NCBI GenBank assembly: GCA_024637055.1
Contig: JAGXFZ010000124.1
Coordinates: forward strand, 1-44,391
Length of the DNA: 44,391 bases
Direction: 5' to 3'
Source of the DNA: Gracilibacter sp.
GTDB lineage: Bacteria > Bacillota > Desulfitobacteriia > Desulfitobacteriales > Syntrophobotulaceae
A program made the position numbers and the translations under genes. Below the pieces are notes generated by a model. It did not search any database and was not told the origin of the DNA. It saw only the letters and a list, made by a program, of their open reading frames with translations. Positions 26,305-37,975 of this stretch are shown here, piece by piece. The stretch's first letter is position 1. The number at the start of each line of letters is the position of its first letter.

Positions 26305-26337
26305 AAAAAAAAGAGTGTCCTCTGTGGACACCCTCTT
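26305..26337 (-). terminator. Rho-independent terminator after rpsI
   Basis: On the minus strand AGAGGGTGTCC, loop ACAGA, GGACACTCT (one bulged base) is followed by eight T. It lies 23 bases beyond the rpsI stop and closes the ribosomal cluster before cwlD. Confidence 0.9.
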
Positions 26338-26359
26338 GATATTTCGATAAAATCCGATA

Positions 26360-26755
26360 TTAACGTTTTGAGAATTGAGGAGCTTTACGGGCTTTTTTCA
26401 GTCCGTATTTACGACGCTCTTTCATACGAGGATCACGAGTTAGGAATCCTGCTCTTTTCAAGGTAGGACGAAGACTTTCGTCAACTTTCAGGAGAGCTCT
26501 GGCGATACCCATTCTTAGTGCTCCAGCTTGACCAGTTGTTCCGCCACCATGTACGCGAGCAAAAACATCATATTTGCCAAGGGTCTCAGTGATTTCCAAC
26601 GGCTGTTGAACAATCATTTCTAAAGTTTTCTTGCCAAAATACTCGCTTAAACCTCTATCATTAATACTATATTTACCATCACCGGCAAGAAGTCTAACCC
26701 GGGCTACCGCATTTTTTCTTCTTCCGGTTCCTAAATGTTGAAGTTGTGCTGCCAT
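26360..26755 (-). CDS. rpsI: 30S ribosomal protein S9 (uS9)
   Basis: 131 residues. The core motifs [14 protein letters not shown] and [24 protein letters not shown] are present, and the basic tail ends in FSKR, which in ribosome structures contacts the P-site tRNA. The ATG follows AAGGAGG. It forms a pair with rplM, 19 bases upstream, the standard S9-L13 unit, and is followed by a strong terminator. Confidence 0.98.
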   Translation of the reverse strand: MAAQLQHLGTGRRKNAVARVRLLAGDGKYSINDRGLSEYFGKKTLEMIVQQPLEITETLGKYDVFARVHGGGTTGQAGALRMGIARALLKVDESLRPTLKRAGFLTRDPRMKERRKYGLKKARKAPQFSKR

Positions 26756-26774
26756 GCTTTAACCTCCTTCCAAC

Positions 26775-27206
26775 CTATTTAATGGACCATATTTCAGCTT
26801 TTTGTGCTGAATGTGGATGTTCAGAACCTTTATAAACTTTAAGCTTTTTATACATCTGTGCTCCAAGTTTGTTATGAGGAAGCATTCCTTTTACAGCATG
26901 TTCCATAGCTCTTTCCGGCGCTTTATTCATCAGGACTCTATAAGTCATTTCTTTAAGTCCACCTGGATATCCAGAATGCCAGCGATACTTTTTGTCATCA
27001 AGTTTTTTTCCAGTTAGTACGATCTTCTCAGCATTAATTACTATAACAAAATCACCCGTATCGACGTTAGGAGTAAATATGGGCTTATGTTTACCTCTAA
27101 GCAAGCGAGCGACTTCTGTCGCAACTCGTCCGAGAGGAATACCTGCTGCATCAATGACGTACCATTTACGTTCCACCTCATGCGCTTTCGCAAACTGAGT
27201 GGTCAT
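26775..27206 (-). CDS. rplM: 50S ribosomal protein L13 (uL13)
   Basis: 143 residues with the family motifs [30 protein letters not shown] and [33 protein letters not shown]13 acts early in large-subunit assembly. The ORF track adds 29 residues; the ATG at 27206 with GGAGGG upstream gives the usual length. It follows truA after a gap of about 220 bases that holds a REP-like element and probably its own promoter. Confidence 0.98.
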   Translation of the reverse strand: MTTQFAKAHEVERKWYVIDAAGIPLGRVATEVARLLRGKHKPIFTPNVDTGDFVIVINAEKIVLTGKKLDDKKYRWHSGYPGGLKEMTYRVLMNKAPERAMEHAVKGMLPHNKLGAQMYKKLKVYKGSEHPHSAQKAEIWSIK

Positions 27207-27353
27207 AGCGTTCCCTCCATTTGTTCGTATCTGAAATTTTTCTGGTATTATACATGTTGTTATATTATCACCAAGAACGTGGGGCTCAATCACGATCCAG
27301 TAAAATAATCACTTCTTAAAATTTTATCTAAAATTGCCTTTAAAGTCAATACT

Positions 27354-27425
27354 AATCGCTGTAAGCGATTGGGGGACATTCCTGTACCGAGAGTCTACCA
27401 CTTGCTTCAGCAGGTGTGTCCCCAT
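27354..27425. repeat. Nested hairpin element between truA and rplM (REP-like)
   Basis: It consists of a hairpin (AATCGC-TGTAA-GCGATT, 27354-27370) directly followed by an outer pair GGGGACA/TGTCCCC that encloses CACTTGC-TTCA-GCAGGTG (one wobble pair). Such a GGGGACA...TGTCCCC outline differs from the AT-rich surroundings and is typical of intergenic repeats. It could also terminate truA transcription. Confidence 0.55.
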
Positions 27426-27429
27426 TCTT

Positions 27430-28233
27430 CTATATCAACTCTTCAAATTCGTTCTCTTCGATATCAGCAAAGATACTACTCGGTTTCTGCCCATCGTAAT
27501 TTACGGTGGTAAGCGTTAATCCCGAGGCTGAAACCGTCTTTCCCGCCCGAATTCGTTCCTGAGATGCGATAACCTCTGGAATATCCTCCGGCCGAATTCT
27601 CCCTTTGCCAACATATACAAGAGTCCCTGCGATAATTCTAACCATGTTGTATAGAAAACCATTTCCTATACAGGTAACAAGAATTTCTCTTCCTGTCTGT
27701 CTAGCCTCGCAGTGGTAAAGTGTCCGGACAAAACTTTTGGCCGAAGATCCGGTAGCTGCAAAAGCCCTAAAATCATGTATTCCTTCTATGAGGGAAGCTG
27801 CCTGTTGCATTTTAACTATATCTAGTGGTACTGGTTCATGAAGGGTATACAGTCGGGTAAAGATATTAGGGATCCGTCCGTTATCTATCCTGTAATCATA
27901 TCTCTTCCATTTGGCACCTAAGCGAGCATTGAAGTCTTCAGATGTATCCTGAGCCTCCAAAACCCTGATATCAAAAGGCAGGATACTATTTAAAGCTTTA
28001 GGAATTTTCTCCTGAGGTATACTAACTTTTGAGTTAAAATTAGTAACTTGGCCCGCGGCGTGTACCCCAGTATCTGTCCTACCTGCTGTGGTAACCTTAA
28101 TTTCTTCGACAAAAAGTTTCTTCCAGGCCTTTTCCAATTCCCCTTGGATAGTCAGCCCATGTTCTGCAGGCTGACGCTGGAATCCGTGGTAGTTCGTACC
28201 ATCATAGGCTAGTCGCAGAAGGATATTTCGCAT
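27430..28233 (-). CDS. truA: tRNA pseudouridine(38-40) synthase
   Basis: 267 residues. TruA isomerises uridines 38-40 in the anticodon arm. The catalytic Asp is in AGRTDTGVHAAGQVTNF; other motifs are LAYDGTNYHGFQRQP and FLYNMVRIIAGTLVYVG. The ATG at 28233 (GGGAG upstream) is preferred to the TTG at 28245. In many Firmicutes truA follows the ECF transporter genes ecfA1-ecfA2-ecfT after rplQ; here those genes are absent. Confidence 0.96.
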   Translation of the reverse strand: MRNILLRLAYDGTNYHGFQRQPAEHGLTIQGELEKAWKKLFVEEIKVTTAGRTDTGVHAAGQVTNFNSKVSIPQEKIPKALNSILPFDIRVLEAQDTSEDFNARLGAKWKRYDYRIDNGRIPNIFTRLYTLHEPVPLDIVKMQQAASLIEGIHDFRAFAATGSSAKSFVRTLYHCEARQTGREILVTCIGNGFLYNMVRIIAGTLVYVGKGRIRPEDIPEVIASQERIRAGKTVSASGLTLTTVNYDGQKPSSIFADIEENEFEELI

Positions 28234-28251
28234 GTGCTCTCCCAAGTAAAT

Positions 28252-28431
28252 TGACCGCTGTGCTAGCTACCTTGGAACTGTACCGCAGTATTTGCGTCAA
28301 GCGGAGCAAGGATGCGGAGCGCGGCAGTTAGCGACAGGAGGTCGCTATTGCCGAAAAGCATTACTGCGGTGCAGTTCCGTGCACCAGCTCCAAGGTCAGG
28401 TTACTTTGACTCAGTAACCTGACCGCTATGC
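28252..28431. repeat. Structured ~180-base element with nested inverted repeats, flanked by 12-base direct repeats
   Basis: The space between rplQ and truA holds several strong stems. The outer arms are ACCTTGGA (28269-28276) with TCCAAGGT (28389-28396). Next come GGAACTGTACCGCAGTA (28274-28290) with TACTGCGGTGCAGTTCC (28362-28378), one mismatch, and the inner hairpin CGGCAGTTAGCGAC-AGGAG-GTCGCTATTGCCG (28322-28353). A separate perfect hairpin is GTCAGGTTAC/GTAACCTGAC (28395-28423). TGACCGCTGTGC (28252) and TGACCGCTATGC (28420) bracket the element as near-identical direct repeats. It has no plausible ORF and is GC-richer than the neighbours. It looks like a small non-autonomous mobile element or a structured RNA rather than a simple terminator. 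Confidence 0.65.
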
Positions 28432-28434
28432 AGT

Positions 28435-28776
28435 TCAGTCAACAAGTTCAACCAAGACCATTTGAGCAGCATCTCCACGACGGAAGCCTGTTCTTACAAT
28501 CCTGGTATAGCCCCCCTGCCTGTCGGCATATTTAGGACCGATATTATCGAACAATTCCTTGACTACAGTTTCGTCAAGTAAGAATTCCATTGCTTGCCTT
28601 CTAGCAGCAAGATCACCTCGTTTACCGAGAGTAATCATCTTTTCAGCTAGAGAGTGCATTTCTTTGGCTCTTGCTTCAGTAGTCTCGATTCGTCCATGTT
28701 TCAGAAATGAAGTTACAATATTTCTTAACAGAGCTTTTCTTTGACTCATGTTAATTCCTAGCTTACGATATGCCAA
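28435..28776 (-). CDS. rplQ: 50S ribosomal protein L17 (bL17)
   Basis: 113 residues with the bacterial L17 core ([37 protein letters not shown]). It lines the outer surface near the exit tunnel. It starts at a TTG preceded by a strong AGGGGGG ribosome site. It ends the alpha operon directly after rpoA (21-base gap), and the structured element follows its stop. Confidence 0.97.
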   Translation of the reverse strand: MAYRKLGINMSQRKALLRNIVTSFLKHGRIETTEARAKEMHSLAEKMITLGKRGDLAARRQAMEFLLDETVVKELFDNIGPKYADRQGGYTRIVRTGFRRGDAAQMVLVELVD

Positions 28777-28797
28777 CTGTGATCCCCCCTTTAAGCT

Positions 28798-29745
28798 TTA
28801 CTCTTCCGGAGTACGGAATCCCAGTCCTAGTTCTCTGAGTTTATTTTCAACTTCCTCGAGAGATTTACGTCCAAGATTGCGCACTTTAATCATGTCTTCT
28901 TCTGTTCTTTGGGTCAGTTCTTCAACGCTGTTAATACCTGCTCGTTTAAGGCAGTTATAGGATCTTACGGACAAATCTAGTTCCTCAATGGTCATCTCCA
29001 GTATCTTGTCCTTCGCTTCTTCTTCTTTTTCTACCATAATCTCAACATTGCCGAGGTTATCGGTAAGCCCTATGAATAAGCGTAAGTGTTCACTCAATAT
29101 CTTGGCAGCTAAACTAGTAGCCTCTTCTGGAGTTATACTACCATTCGAGTATACCTCCAAAGTAAGTCTGTCAAAGTCGGTCATCATACCTACACGTGTA
29201 TCTTCTACAGCATAGTTAACTTTATAGATAGGTGCGAATATCGAATCTACAGGAATAACACCTATAGCATGATCATTCTTCTTGTTCTTCTCAGCAGGTA
29301 CATATCCACGTGAACGGTCCACATTCATTTCCATGAAGAGTCGTCCATCTTTGTCTAGCGTAGCAATTTTTAAATCAGGGTTAAGAATTTCAATATCAGG
29401 ACCTGTGATAATATCACTGCCTGTGACAACTCTCTCACCTTCACATTCCAAACGAAGAACTCTTGGTTCATCCGTATGGCCTTTAAGCGCCAAGGATTTT
29501 ATATTGAGGATTATTTCTGTTACGTCTTCCAAGACTCCTGGAATGGTTGAGAATTCGTGAAGTACTCCTTCTATTTTGACCGAACTAACCGCCGACCCTG
29601 GTAAGGAAGAAAGTAGAATGCGACGTAAGGAATTCCCTAGTGTTATCCCATATCCTCTTTCCAACGGTTCGATTACGAATTTGGCATAGGTATTGTCTTC
29701 TGATCGCTCAACGCACTCGATATTGGGCTTCTCGATTTCAAGCAT
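28798..29745 (-). CDS. rpoA: DNA-directed RNA polymerase alpha subunit
   Basis: 315 residues, the family's usual length. The N-terminal assembly domain ([28 protein letters not shown]) dimerises and binds beta and beta'. The linker is acidic (about 225-245), and the C-terminal domain has the helix-hairpin-helix that contacts UP elements and activators ([40 protein letters not shown]). The ATG at 29745 with AAGGTG six bases upstream is preferred to the GTG at 29754. It lies between rpsD and rplQ. Confidence 0.98.
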   Translation of the reverse strand: MLEIEKPNIECVERSEDNTYAKFVIEPLERGYGITLGNSLRRILLSSLPGSAVSSVKIEGVLHEFSTIPGVLEDVTEIILNIKSLALKGHTDEPRVLRLECEGERVVTGSDIITGPDIEILNPDLKIATLDKDGRLFMEMNVDRSRGYVPAEKNKKNDHAIGVIPVDSIFAPIYKVNYAVEDTRVGMMTDFDRLTLEVYSNGSITPEEATSLAAKILSEHLRLFIGLTDNLGNVEIMVEKEEEAKDKILEMTIEELDLSVRSYNCLKRAGINSVEELTQRTEEDMIKVRNLGRKSLEEVENKLRELGLGFRTPEE

Positions 29746-29772
29746 CGGATGCACCTTCTTTCTCGGAAAAGT

Positions 29773-30402
29773 TTAACGTGAATACTTCTCAACAATTAGA
29801 TGTTCCTCAATAGGAATCTGGATATCTTCACGTGCTGGTAAGTTAATCACTGTACCAGTTAGATTGTTAACATCTAAACTGAGCCAAGCTGGAACTGCAC
29901 GATCCTTGAGTATCTCTGCCATTTCCTTGATTCTGTTGATATCTCTGCTCTTTTCTTTGATGGAGATTAACTCTCCTGTGTTAACAAGATAAGAGGCGAT
30001 ATCTACACGCCTACCATTTACTGTGATATGACCATGATTAACAAACTGACGAGCTTCCGCTCTGGAAGCCGCGAATCCTAGTCTGTATACAACGTTATCT
30101 AGACGACGCTCAAGTAAACGCAGGAGGTTCTCCCCTGCCATTCCTTTTTGGCGATTACCTATCACAAAGTATTTGTGGAATTGTTTCTCCAAGACACCAT
30201 AAATTCTACGAACTTTTTGCTTTTCTCTCAGCTGAATGCTGAAATCGCTAGGCTTTTTACCTCTACTCTGTCCATGCATTCCTGGGGCATATTGACGACG
30301 GTCAATAGCGCATTTGCTTGAGTAGCAACGGTCACCTTTGAGAAACAGTTTCTGTCCTTCACGCCTGCACAAACGGCAGACTGAATCTGTATATTTTGCC
30401 AT
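29773..30402 (-). CDS. rpsD: 30S ribosomal protein S4 (uS4), zinc-binding form
   Basis: 209 residues. The N-terminal zinc site Cys 9, 12, 26 and 31 (VCRLC ... RCYSSKC) is intact, so this is the C+ paralogue. The RNA-binding S4 domain follows ([34 protein letters not shown]). S4 nucleates small-subunit assembly and in many bacteria represses its own operon. Confidence 0.97.
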   Translation of the reverse strand: MAKYTDSVCRLCRREGQKLFLKGDRCYSSKCAIDRRQYAPGMHGQSRGKKPSDFSIQLREKQKVRRIYGVLEKQFHKYFVIGNRQKGMAGENLLRLLERRLDNVVYRLGFAASRAEARQFVNHGHITVNGRRVDIASYLVNTGELISIKEKSRDINRIKEMAEILKDRAVPAWLSLDVNNLTGTVINLPAREDIQIPIEEHLIVEKYSR

Positions 30403-30417
30403 ATTTGCTTACACCCC

Positions 30418-30807
30418 CTATACTCTTCTGCGTTTGGGTGCGCGACACCCGTTATGCGGAATTGGTGTTACGTCTCTTATAAGGTTGACTTCCAATCCTG
30501 CTGCTTGCAAGGCTCTTATCGCTGCTTCCCTGCCAGCGCCCGGGCCTTTAACTAAACATTCAACACTTTTTAATCCATGTTCCATCGCTGCTTTAGCAGC
30601 AGTATCAGCGGCCATTTGAGCAGCAAAAGGAGTGCTTTTGCGTGACCCCCTGAATCCTAATGATCCGGAACTTGACCAGGAAACAGCGTTTCCAGTAGGA
30701 TCAGTGATGGTGACGATAGTATTGTTAAAAGTTGATTTGATATGCGCTACGCCACTTTCGATGTTCTTGCGTTCTCTTCTTCTCGTACGAGCAACTTTCC
30801 GTGCCAT
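30418..30807 (-). CDS. rpsK: 30S ribosomal protein S11 (uS11)
   Basis: 129 residues. Typical motifs are [22 protein letters not shown] and [19 protein letters not shown], ending [13 protein letters not shown]. It forms part of the platform near the 3' end of 16S rRNA. It follows rpsM by 16 bases in the usual rpsM-rpsK-rpsD-rpoA order. Confidence 0.98.
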   Translation of the reverse strand: MARKVARTRRRERKNIESGVAHIKSTFNNTIVTITDPTGNAVSWSSSGSLGFRGSRKSTPFAAQMAADTAAKAAMEHGLKSVECLVKGPGAGREAAIRALQAAGLEVNLIRDVTPIPHNGCRAPKRRRV

Positions 30808-30823
30808 GCTTCAATGCCCTCCT

Positions 30824-31195
30824 TTACTTTTTCTTCTTACCGCCGATTGCTCTAGCAGGTCCTTTGCGTGTACGGGCATTGGTTTTGGTCCTTTGACCAC
30901 GTACAGGTAGTCCTCGTCTATGACGGATTCCACGATAACAGCCTATTTCCATCAATCTTTTAATGTTGAGAGATACTTCACGACGAAGATCTCCTTCAAC
31001 CTTAAATCCTTTATCAATAGCTTCCCTGATTTTTGCTATTTCGTCATCTGTGAGATCCTTAACCCTGGTATCTGGGCTAACCTGAGCTTGGGTCAGGATT
31101 TTTTTTGATTGAGAGTCTCCTATTCCATAAATGTAAGTCAGAGATATCTCAACACGTTTGTCTCGAGGTAAATCAACCCCTGCGATACGTGCCAT
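30824..31195 (-). CDS. rpsM: 30S ribosomal protein S13 (uS13)
   Basis: 123 residues. The N-terminal [26 protein letters not shown] and the late [23 protein letters not shown] identify S13; its basic tail (GGKKKK) reaches tRNA in the small-subunit head. It is preceded by rpmJ with a 131-base gap, larger than others in the cluster, which may hold an internal promoter. No other gene is seen in that gap. Confidence 0.98.
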   Translation of the reverse strand: MARIAGVDLPRDKRVEISLTYIYGIGDSQSKKILTQAQVSPDTRVKDLTDDEIAKIREAIDKGFKVEGDLRREVSLNIKRLMEIGCYRGIRHRRGLPVRGQRTKTNARTRKGPARAIGGKKKK

Positions 31196-31326
31196 CTAGA
31201 TGTCACACCCCCATTTTCTATTTGGTTCTTTGTAATAGTATTCAATAACATTTTGTCTTAAGTTTTTTATGACCAAGACATTTAATTTTAGCAGAAATTC
31301 GGTATGGAAGCAATTATCTTCTGAGT

Positions 31327-31440
31327 TTAGCCTTGGCGCTGCTTATGCTTTGGGTTTTCGCATATTACCATGACTTTTCCGTGCCGTTTAATTATTTTGC
31401 ACTTTTCACAAATCGGTTTCACAGAAGGCCTTACTTTCAT
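31327..31440 (-). CDS. rpmJ: 50S ribosomal protein L36 (bL36), zinc-binding form
   Basis: This 37-residue gene is too short for the ORF track. It reads [20 protein letters not shown] followed by [17 protein letters not shown] and a TAA stop. Cys 11, 14, 27 and His 32 form the zinc site, so it is the zinc-dependent C+ form. AAGGGGGGATTACCA precedes the ATG. Its position between infA and rpsM is standard. Confidence 0.97.
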   Translation of the reverse strand: MKVRPSVKPICEKCKIIKRHGKVMVICENPKHKQRQG

Positions 31441-31461
31441 TGGTAATCCCCCCTTAATCCT

Positions 31462-31680
31462 TTACTTAAATCTATATACAATGCGTCCTCTGGTCAGGTC
31501 ATAAGGAGAAAGCTCCACTGTGACCCGATCTCCTGGAAGAATCTTAATGAAATGCATGCGGATTTTTCCTGATACATGTGCGAGTACCTTGTGTCCATTA
31601 TTCAGTTCCACCCTGAACATTGCGTTCGGTAGTGGTTCAAGAACTTTACCTTCTACTTCAATAACATCTTCTTTGGACAT
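31462..31680 (-). CDS. infA: Translation initiation factor IF-1
   Basis: 72 residues with the single S1-like OB fold ([60 protein letters not shown]). IF-1 occupies the ribosomal A site during initiation. The second ATG (31680), nine bases after GGAGG, is preferred to 31686. In many clostridia a short KOW-domain gene lies between map and infA; here only 38 bases separate them. Confidence 0.97.
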   Translation of the reverse strand: MSKEDVIEVEGKVLEPLPNAMFRVELNNGHKVLAHVSGKIRMHFIKILPGDRVTVELSPYDLTRGRIVYRFK

Positions 31681-31718
31681 AAGCATTTTCCTCCTTTGAC
31701 TTTTTATCCCTCTAGAGA

Positions 31719-32465
31719 CTAGGTTCGAGTTAGTATTTCAGGCCCATTTTCCGTGATAGCTATTGTATGCTCGAAATGTGCCGAGGCTCGGCGATCTTTG
31801 GTTACTACTGTCCATTCGTCCTTAAGAGTTTCTACATTATATCCTCCTAAGTTCACCATGGGCTCTATCGCCAGGGCCATTCCTACCTCGAGTCTCGGCC
31901 CCCTGCCGGGTTTGCCAAAGTTGGGCAGCTGTGGTTCCTCGTGCATTTTTGTCCCGATTCCGTGACCTACATAATCACGTACAACCGACATACCGTTTCT
32001 TTCGACATAGGACTGAATAGCATAAGAGATATCAAAAAGACGATTCCCTTTCCAGGCTTGGGCAATCCCCAACTTCAGTGATTCATCGCACACTGTAAGA
32101 AGTCTTTTGTTATCTTCTGAGATATCCCCTACGGGTAGCGTTATGGCTGAATCACCATAATACCCATGATATAACGCTCCACAATCGATACTGATAATAT
32201 CTCCATTTTTCAGAGCTCTTAAACTAGGAATCCCATGAACAACCTCTTCATTGATTGAAGTACATAAAGTAGCGGGAAAACCATTATATCCTTTAAAAGC
32301 TGGAACTGCGCCATAGCTACGGATATGTTCTTCAGCTGCCTTATCAAGTTCTTCGGTAGATACTCCCGGCTTAACCATCTCTTTCATGATCTCCAACACT
32401 TCAGCTACGATTCGGCCGGCACTACGCATGCGGTCAAGTTGTTCTTTATTCTTCACTTCAATCAT
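31719..32465 (-). CDS. map: Type I methionine aminopeptidase
   Basis: A 248-residue enzyme removing the initiator methionine. The five metal ligands lie in [16 protein letters not shown] (two Asp), [12 protein letters not shown] (His), LAIEPMV (Glu) and [16 protein letters not shown] (Glu). There is no N-terminal SH3-binding extension. Its ATG is 3 bases after the adk stop, so the two genes are coupled. Confidence 0.97.
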   Translation of the reverse strand: MIEVKNKEQLDRMRSAGRIVAEVLEIMKEMVKPGVSTEELDKAAEEHIRSYGAVPAFKGYNGFPATLCTSINEEVVHGIPSLRALKNGDIISIDCGALYHGYYGDSAITLPVGDISEDNKRLLTVCDESLKLGIAQAWKGNRLFDISYAIQSYVERNGMSVVRDYVGHGIGTKMHEEPQLPNFGKPGRGPRLEVGMALAIEPMVNLGGYNVETLKDEWTVVTKDRRASAHFEHTIAITENGPEILTRT

Positions 32466-32468
32466 ACG

Positions 32469-34419
<1,951 letters not shown>

Positions 34420-34420
34420 T

Positions 34421-34864
34421 TTATTCCACCTCTACTTTTCCACCTGCAGCGGTTATTTTTTCTGCTGCTGTTTTGCTCACTTTATTTACTTTTATTGTAA
34501 GTGCCTTGGTCAGCTCACCGTCGCCCAATACTTTAACACCATCTTGAATTTTGTTAATCAATCCGACAGCAAAGAGAGCTTCAACAGTGACTTCGGCTCC
34601 TTGTTCAAATCGTTCCTCTAAATCGGAAACGTTTACAACTGTGTATTCTTTACGAAATATATTATGAAACCCTCGTTTAGGAAGTCTACGGGTCATTGGC
34701 ATTTGTCCACCCTCAAAACCAGGACGGACTCCTCCTCCTGATCGAGCGTTTTGACCATTATGACCTCTACCGGCTGTATTTCCCAAACCAGATCCGGTAC
34801 CACGTCCCAAACGTTTACGTGTTTTAGTTGACCCTTTGGCAGGTTTGAGTTCATGGAGTTTCAA
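34421..34864 (-). CDS. rplO: 50S ribosomal protein L15 (uL15)
   Basis: 147 residues. The glycine- and arginine-rich N-terminus ([41 protein letters not shown]) threads into 23S rRNA. It starts at a TTG preceded by AAGGAGGTG. The gene normally following rpmD directly follows rpsE here: the 42-base gap has no room for L30. Confidence 0.97.
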   Translation of the reverse strand: MKLHELKPAKGSTKTRKRLGRGTGSGLGNTAGRGHNGQNARSGGGVRPGFEGGQMPMTRRLPKRGFHNIFRKEYTVVNVSDLEERFEQGAEVTVEALFAVGLINKIQDGVKVLGDGELTKALTIKVNKVSKTAAEKITAAGGKVEVE

Positions 34865-34906
34865 ATACGGACACCTCCTTACTTTTTGCAGTTCTATCAG
34901 TATCTT

Positions 34907-35410
34907 TTAGCTGATTATCTCTTCCACTGTCTTGCCACGCAACTTGGCTACTTCGCTTTCACGCTTCAATCCTTGAAGGCCAGCCATAGTAGCATTAACT
35001 ACGTTGTGGGCATTAGAAGTTCCTAATGATTTGGTGAGTATATCTTTAACCCCTGCTACTTCAAGTACAGCACGGACCGGTCCACCAGCAATAACTCCAG
35101 TACCTTTAGCTGCCGGCTTTAACATAACCTGACCAGCTCCATACTTGCCAATTATTGGATGGGGAATCGTAGTTCCTTTGAGAGGTATTGAAACCAGGTT
35201 TTTCTTAGCATCTTCTATTCCTTTGCGAATAGCTTCAGGAACTTCTCCAGCTTTACCTAAACCTGCGCCAATAATACCGTTTCCGTCTCCCACTACAACC
35301 AAAGCACTAAAGCTAAATCGTCTTCCGCCTTTAACAACTTTGGCTACGCGAGCAATATGCACAATCTTTTCAGTAAGCTCAAGTTTGTTAGGATCGATAT
35401 TTGATGACAA
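34907..35410 (-). CDS. rpsE: 30S ribosomal protein S5 (uS5)
   Basis: 167 residues. The double-stranded-RNA-like N-terminal domain ([51 protein letters not shown]) and the C-terminal domain ([32 protein letters not shown]) are intact. S5 contributes to decoding fidelity. It starts at a TTG after AAGGAGGG. Confidence 0.97.
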   Translation of the reverse strand: MSSNIDPNKLELTEKIVHIARVAKVVKGGRRFSFSALVVVGDGNGIIGAGLGKAGEVPEAIRKGIEDAKKNLVSIPLKGTTIPHPIIGKYGAGQVMLKPAAKGTGVIAGGPVRAVLEVAGVKDILTKSLGTSNAHNVVNATMAGLQGLKRESEVAKLRGKTVEEIIS

Positions 35411-35435
35411 TTATTTTCCCTCCTTTACATTAGTT

Positions 35436-35804
35436 TTAGAAGCTAAGACCTGCTTCTCTCGCACCCTCTGCTAAGGCTGCTATTCTACCATGGTAAAGAC
35501 TCCCACCACGGTCATAGACAACTTTGGTGATCCCTTTTTCATGTGCTTTCTTGGCAATGAGTTCTCCTACCTTTTTAGCACCTTCTATATTGCCACCTGA
35601 CATCCCGGCTTCCTTGAAAACTAAATCAAGGGATGAGGCTGCAGCAAGTGTTACAGCAAGATCATCATTTATAATCTGAGCATAAATATGATTTAAGCTC
35701 CTAAATACTGCTAGACGTGGTCTTTCTGCAGTACCATGGATTTTATTACGAACACTTTTATGCTTCTTTTTTAGAATCTCTCTGCGGTCAGTCCGCTTTA
35801 TCAA
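35436..35804 (-). CDS. rplR: 50S ribosomal protein L18 (uL18)
   Basis: 122 residues; binds 5S rRNA. Motifs are [36 protein letters not shown] (track sequence begins [10 protein letters not shown]-like) and [28 protein letters not shown]. It starts at a TTG with GGAAAGGG some distance upstream. It lies between rplF and rpsE as expected. Confidence 0.97.
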   Translation of the reverse strand: MIKRTDRREILKKKHKSVRNKIHGTAERPRLAVFRSLNHIYAQIINDDLAVTLAAASSLDLVFKEAGMSGGNIEGAKKVGELIAKKAHEKGITKVVYDRGGSLYHGRIAALAEGAREAGLSF

Positions 35805-35844
35805 AGTTTTTCACCCTTTCCTAGTAAGAGATTTTGCCCTTACC

Positions 35845-36387
35845 TTATTTCTTGGCGCCGGTCTTTCCTTCTTTACGGCGAACAACTTCTTTTTCATATC
35901 TAATACCTTTGCCTTTATAAGGCTCAGGAGGACGTTGTTCACGGACATTAGCAGCAAAGATTCCCACTTTTTCCTTATCGATTCCTTTAATGGTAATCTT
36001 AGTTGGTGCGGGAACCTCTATCTCTATACCTTCCCACGGCTCCATCTCAACAGGATGTGATTTACCCACTGTCAAGGCAAGTTTTTTTCCTTTTAGAGCC
36101 GCACGGTAACCTACACCAACCATCTCTAGATTTTTACTATACCCATTGGTTACTCCTTCGATCATATTAAAAAGAAGTGAACGGGTTAATCCATGGTAGG
36201 AACGGTGTAACGGTTTATCGCTAGAGCGTGTGAGATTAATTGTGTTTTCTTCGATACTAATATTTATTTCAGGTCTTAGTTCTTTAGTAAGTGTTCCCTT
36301 AGGACCCTTAACTGTGTAAACGTGACCTTCTTGTATTACTTCTACTCCGCTTGGAATAGTAATAGCTTTTCTACCAATTCGAGACAT
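35845..36387 (-). CDS. rplF: 50S ribosomal protein L6 (uL6)
   Basis: 180 residues. It begins [17 protein letters not shown], and the conserved C-terminal signature [24 protein letters not shown] is present. L6 lies near the sarcin-ricin loop. An ATG preceded by GGAGGTG is the start. Confidence 0.98.
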   Translation of the reverse strand: MSRIGRKAITIPSGVEVIQEGHVYTVKGPKGTLTKELRPEINISIEENTINLTRSSDKPLHRSYHGLTRSLLFNMIEGVTNGYSKNLEMVGVGYRAALKGKKLALTVGKSHPVEMEPWEGIEIEVPAPTKITIKGIDKEKVGIFAANVREQRPPEPYKGKGIRYEKEVVRRKEGKTGAKK

Positions 36388-36405
36388 ATTCTACACCTCC
36401 ATCCT

Positions 36406-36807
36406 TTACCAAATGTAGCAAATGACTTCTCCACCTAAACCTTCATTGCGAGCCTGTCTGTCAGGCATGATGCCTTTGGAGGTAGATATTATAGCAACTC
36501 CTAGACCGCTTAGAACTCTGGGAATATTATCTTTCTTGGCATAAACGCGTAAACCAGGACGGCTAATACGCTTAAGACCAGATATAACTCTTTCCCGATT
36601 AGGACCGTATTTAAGGTAGAGCCTTAAGACACCCTGTTTGCTATCTGCAATATATTCGTAGTCCTTAATATAGCCTTCTTGTTTAAGGACTTCAGCAAGA
36701 TCTTTTTTCATGTTTGATGCCGGAATTTCAACTTTTTCATGGTAAACCATGCCCGCATTACGAATACGTGTTAAGAAATCGGCAATTGGATCTGATGATA
36801 TTGACAC
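36406..36807 (-). CDS. rpsH: 30S ribosomal protein S8 (uS8)
   Basis: 133 residues. Motifs are [16 protein letters not shown] near the N-terminus and [26 protein letters not shown] at the end. S8 binds helix 21 of 16S rRNA and can regulate the spc operon. It starts at a GTG with GGGGGAAG upstream. Confidence 0.97.
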   Translation of the reverse strand: MSISSDPIADFLTRIRNAGMVYHEKVEIPASNMKKDLAEVLKQEGYIKDYEYIADSKQGVLRLYLKYGPNRERVISGLKRISRPGLRVYAKKDNIPRVLSGLGVAIISTSKGIMPDRQARNEGLGGEVICYIW

Positions 36808-36839
36808 TTAGTCTTCCCCCTTTCTCCAATAGTCGGTGC

Positions 36840-37025
36840 TTACCAACTAGCTTTGGTGATACCAGGTAATTCTCCATTATGAGCTAGTTCTCTAAAGCAT
36901 ATCCTACATATTCCGAATTTGCGCATATAAGCGTGTGGGCGACCGCATACTTTACAGCGATTGTGCCAGCGTACAGAATATTTCGGTTTGCGCGATTGAC
37001 GAACTATCATTGACGTTTTGGCCAT
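36840..37025 (-). CDS. rpsN: 30S ribosomal protein S14 (uS14), zinc-binding short form
   Basis: 61 residues, type Z. Cys 24, 27, 40 and 43 ([22 protein letters not shown]) form the zinc site, so this is the zinc-containing form. It is located between rplE and rpsH in the usual order. Confidence 0.98.
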   Translation of the reverse strand: MAKTSMIVRQSRKPKYSVRWHNRCKVCGRPHAYMRKFGICRICFRELAHNGELPGITKASW

Positions 37026-37045
37026 AATTTATGCCTCCTTAAATT

Positions 37046-37585
37046 CTAGTCACGAAACGGCATTCCGAATCCTTTTAGAAGCTCTTTTGCTTCTTCATCG
37101 GTATTAGCTGTAGTTACAAAAACTATATCCATACCCCTGATTTTATCTACTTTATCATAGTTAATCTCAGGAAATATTAGCTGCTCTTTAATGCCTAAAG
37201 TATAGTTACCTCTACCATCGAAAGCCTTCGCAGACACACCTTGAAAGTCACGGACACGTGGAAGAGCTACATTCAGAAGTCTATCAACGAATTCATACAT
37301 CCGCTTGCCTCTTAATGTTACTTTCACACCTATTGGCATCCCAGCACGTAGCTTAAACGCAGCGATTGATTTCTTAGCACGGGTGACAACAGGTTTCTGT
37401 CCTGCAATAGTCATGATATCTTCTACTGCTGAATCGATAGTTTTAGGATTTTGAACTGCTTCTCCTAATCCGACGTTGATTACAACTTTGTTTAACTTAG
37501 GAGTTTGCATAATGTTAGTGTAGTTGAACTTCTTCTGAAGATTCGGGGTTATTTCATTTTTATAAAATTCTATTAAGCGAGCCAC
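37046..37585 (-). CDS. rplE: 50S ribosomal protein L5 (uL5)
   Basis: 179 residues; binds 5S rRNA and contacts P-site tRNA. Motifs are [20 protein letters not shown] and [29 protein letters not shown], ending in [15 protein letters not shown]. It follows rplX by 21 bases. Confidence 0.98.
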   Translation of the reverse strand: MARLIEFYKNEITPNLQKKFNYTNIMQTPKLNKVVINVGLGEAVQNPKTIDSAVEDIMTIAGQKPVVTRAKKSIAAFKLRAGMPIGVKVTLRGKRMYEFVDRLLNVALPRVRDFQGVSAKAFDGRGNYTLGIKEQLIFPEINYDKVDKIRGMDIVFVTTANTDEEAKELLKGFGMPFRD

Positions 37586-37606
37586 CAGAGTACCTCCCTC
37601 CTGGAA

Positions 37607-37951
37607 TTACTTCTTTTCTTTATCAGGTAAGTTATGTCCACATTTTTTGCAGACTCTCACCTTTCCTTCTCCGGTAATCTTCATACTCCTTCTAGTCACA
37701 GAATTACATTCTGAGCAGAAAAGCATAACATTGGAAACGTTAATTGGAGCTTCCTGATCCATAATTCCACCCTGAGGTATACTCTTGGTTGGTTTCTGGT
37801 GTTTCTTAACAATGTTGGTCTTTTCAACCACAATTCTATTCTTGCTAGGGATTACTTCCAATACTTTACCTTTTTTTCCAGCATCTTTACCGGAGATCAC
37901 CATTACCGTATCGCCTTTTCTGACGTTTAGTTTATTCTTTTCGGTGGTCAT
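37607..37951 (-). CDS. rplX: 50S ribosomal protein L24 (uL24)
   Basis: 114 residues. The KOW motif (VRKGDTVMVISGKDAGKKGKVLEVIPSKNRIVVEKTN) is at the N-terminus. The C-terminal half carries two CxxC pairs (LFCSECNS and VCKKCGHN), a potential zinc site found in many Firmicute L24 proteins. L24 initiates large-subunit assembly. Confidence 0.97.
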   Translation of the reverse strand: MTTEKNKLNVRKGDTVMVISGKDAGKKGKVLEVIPSKNRIVVEKTNIVKKHQKPTKSIPQGGIMDQEAPINVSNVMLFCSECNSVTRRSMKITGEGKVRVCKKCGHNLPDKEKK

Positions 37952-37975
37952 ATTTCTTCACCTCCATCCGGCATC

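Noticed and set aside
28252-28431. tRNA or known ncRNA in the rplQ-truA gap
   Set aside because: No cloverleaf, anticodon arm or CCA-like end; stems are longer than tRNA stems.
31687-31718. KOW-domain RNA-binding gene between map and infA, common in clostridia
   Set aside because: Only 38 bases separate infA from map; no room for a gene.
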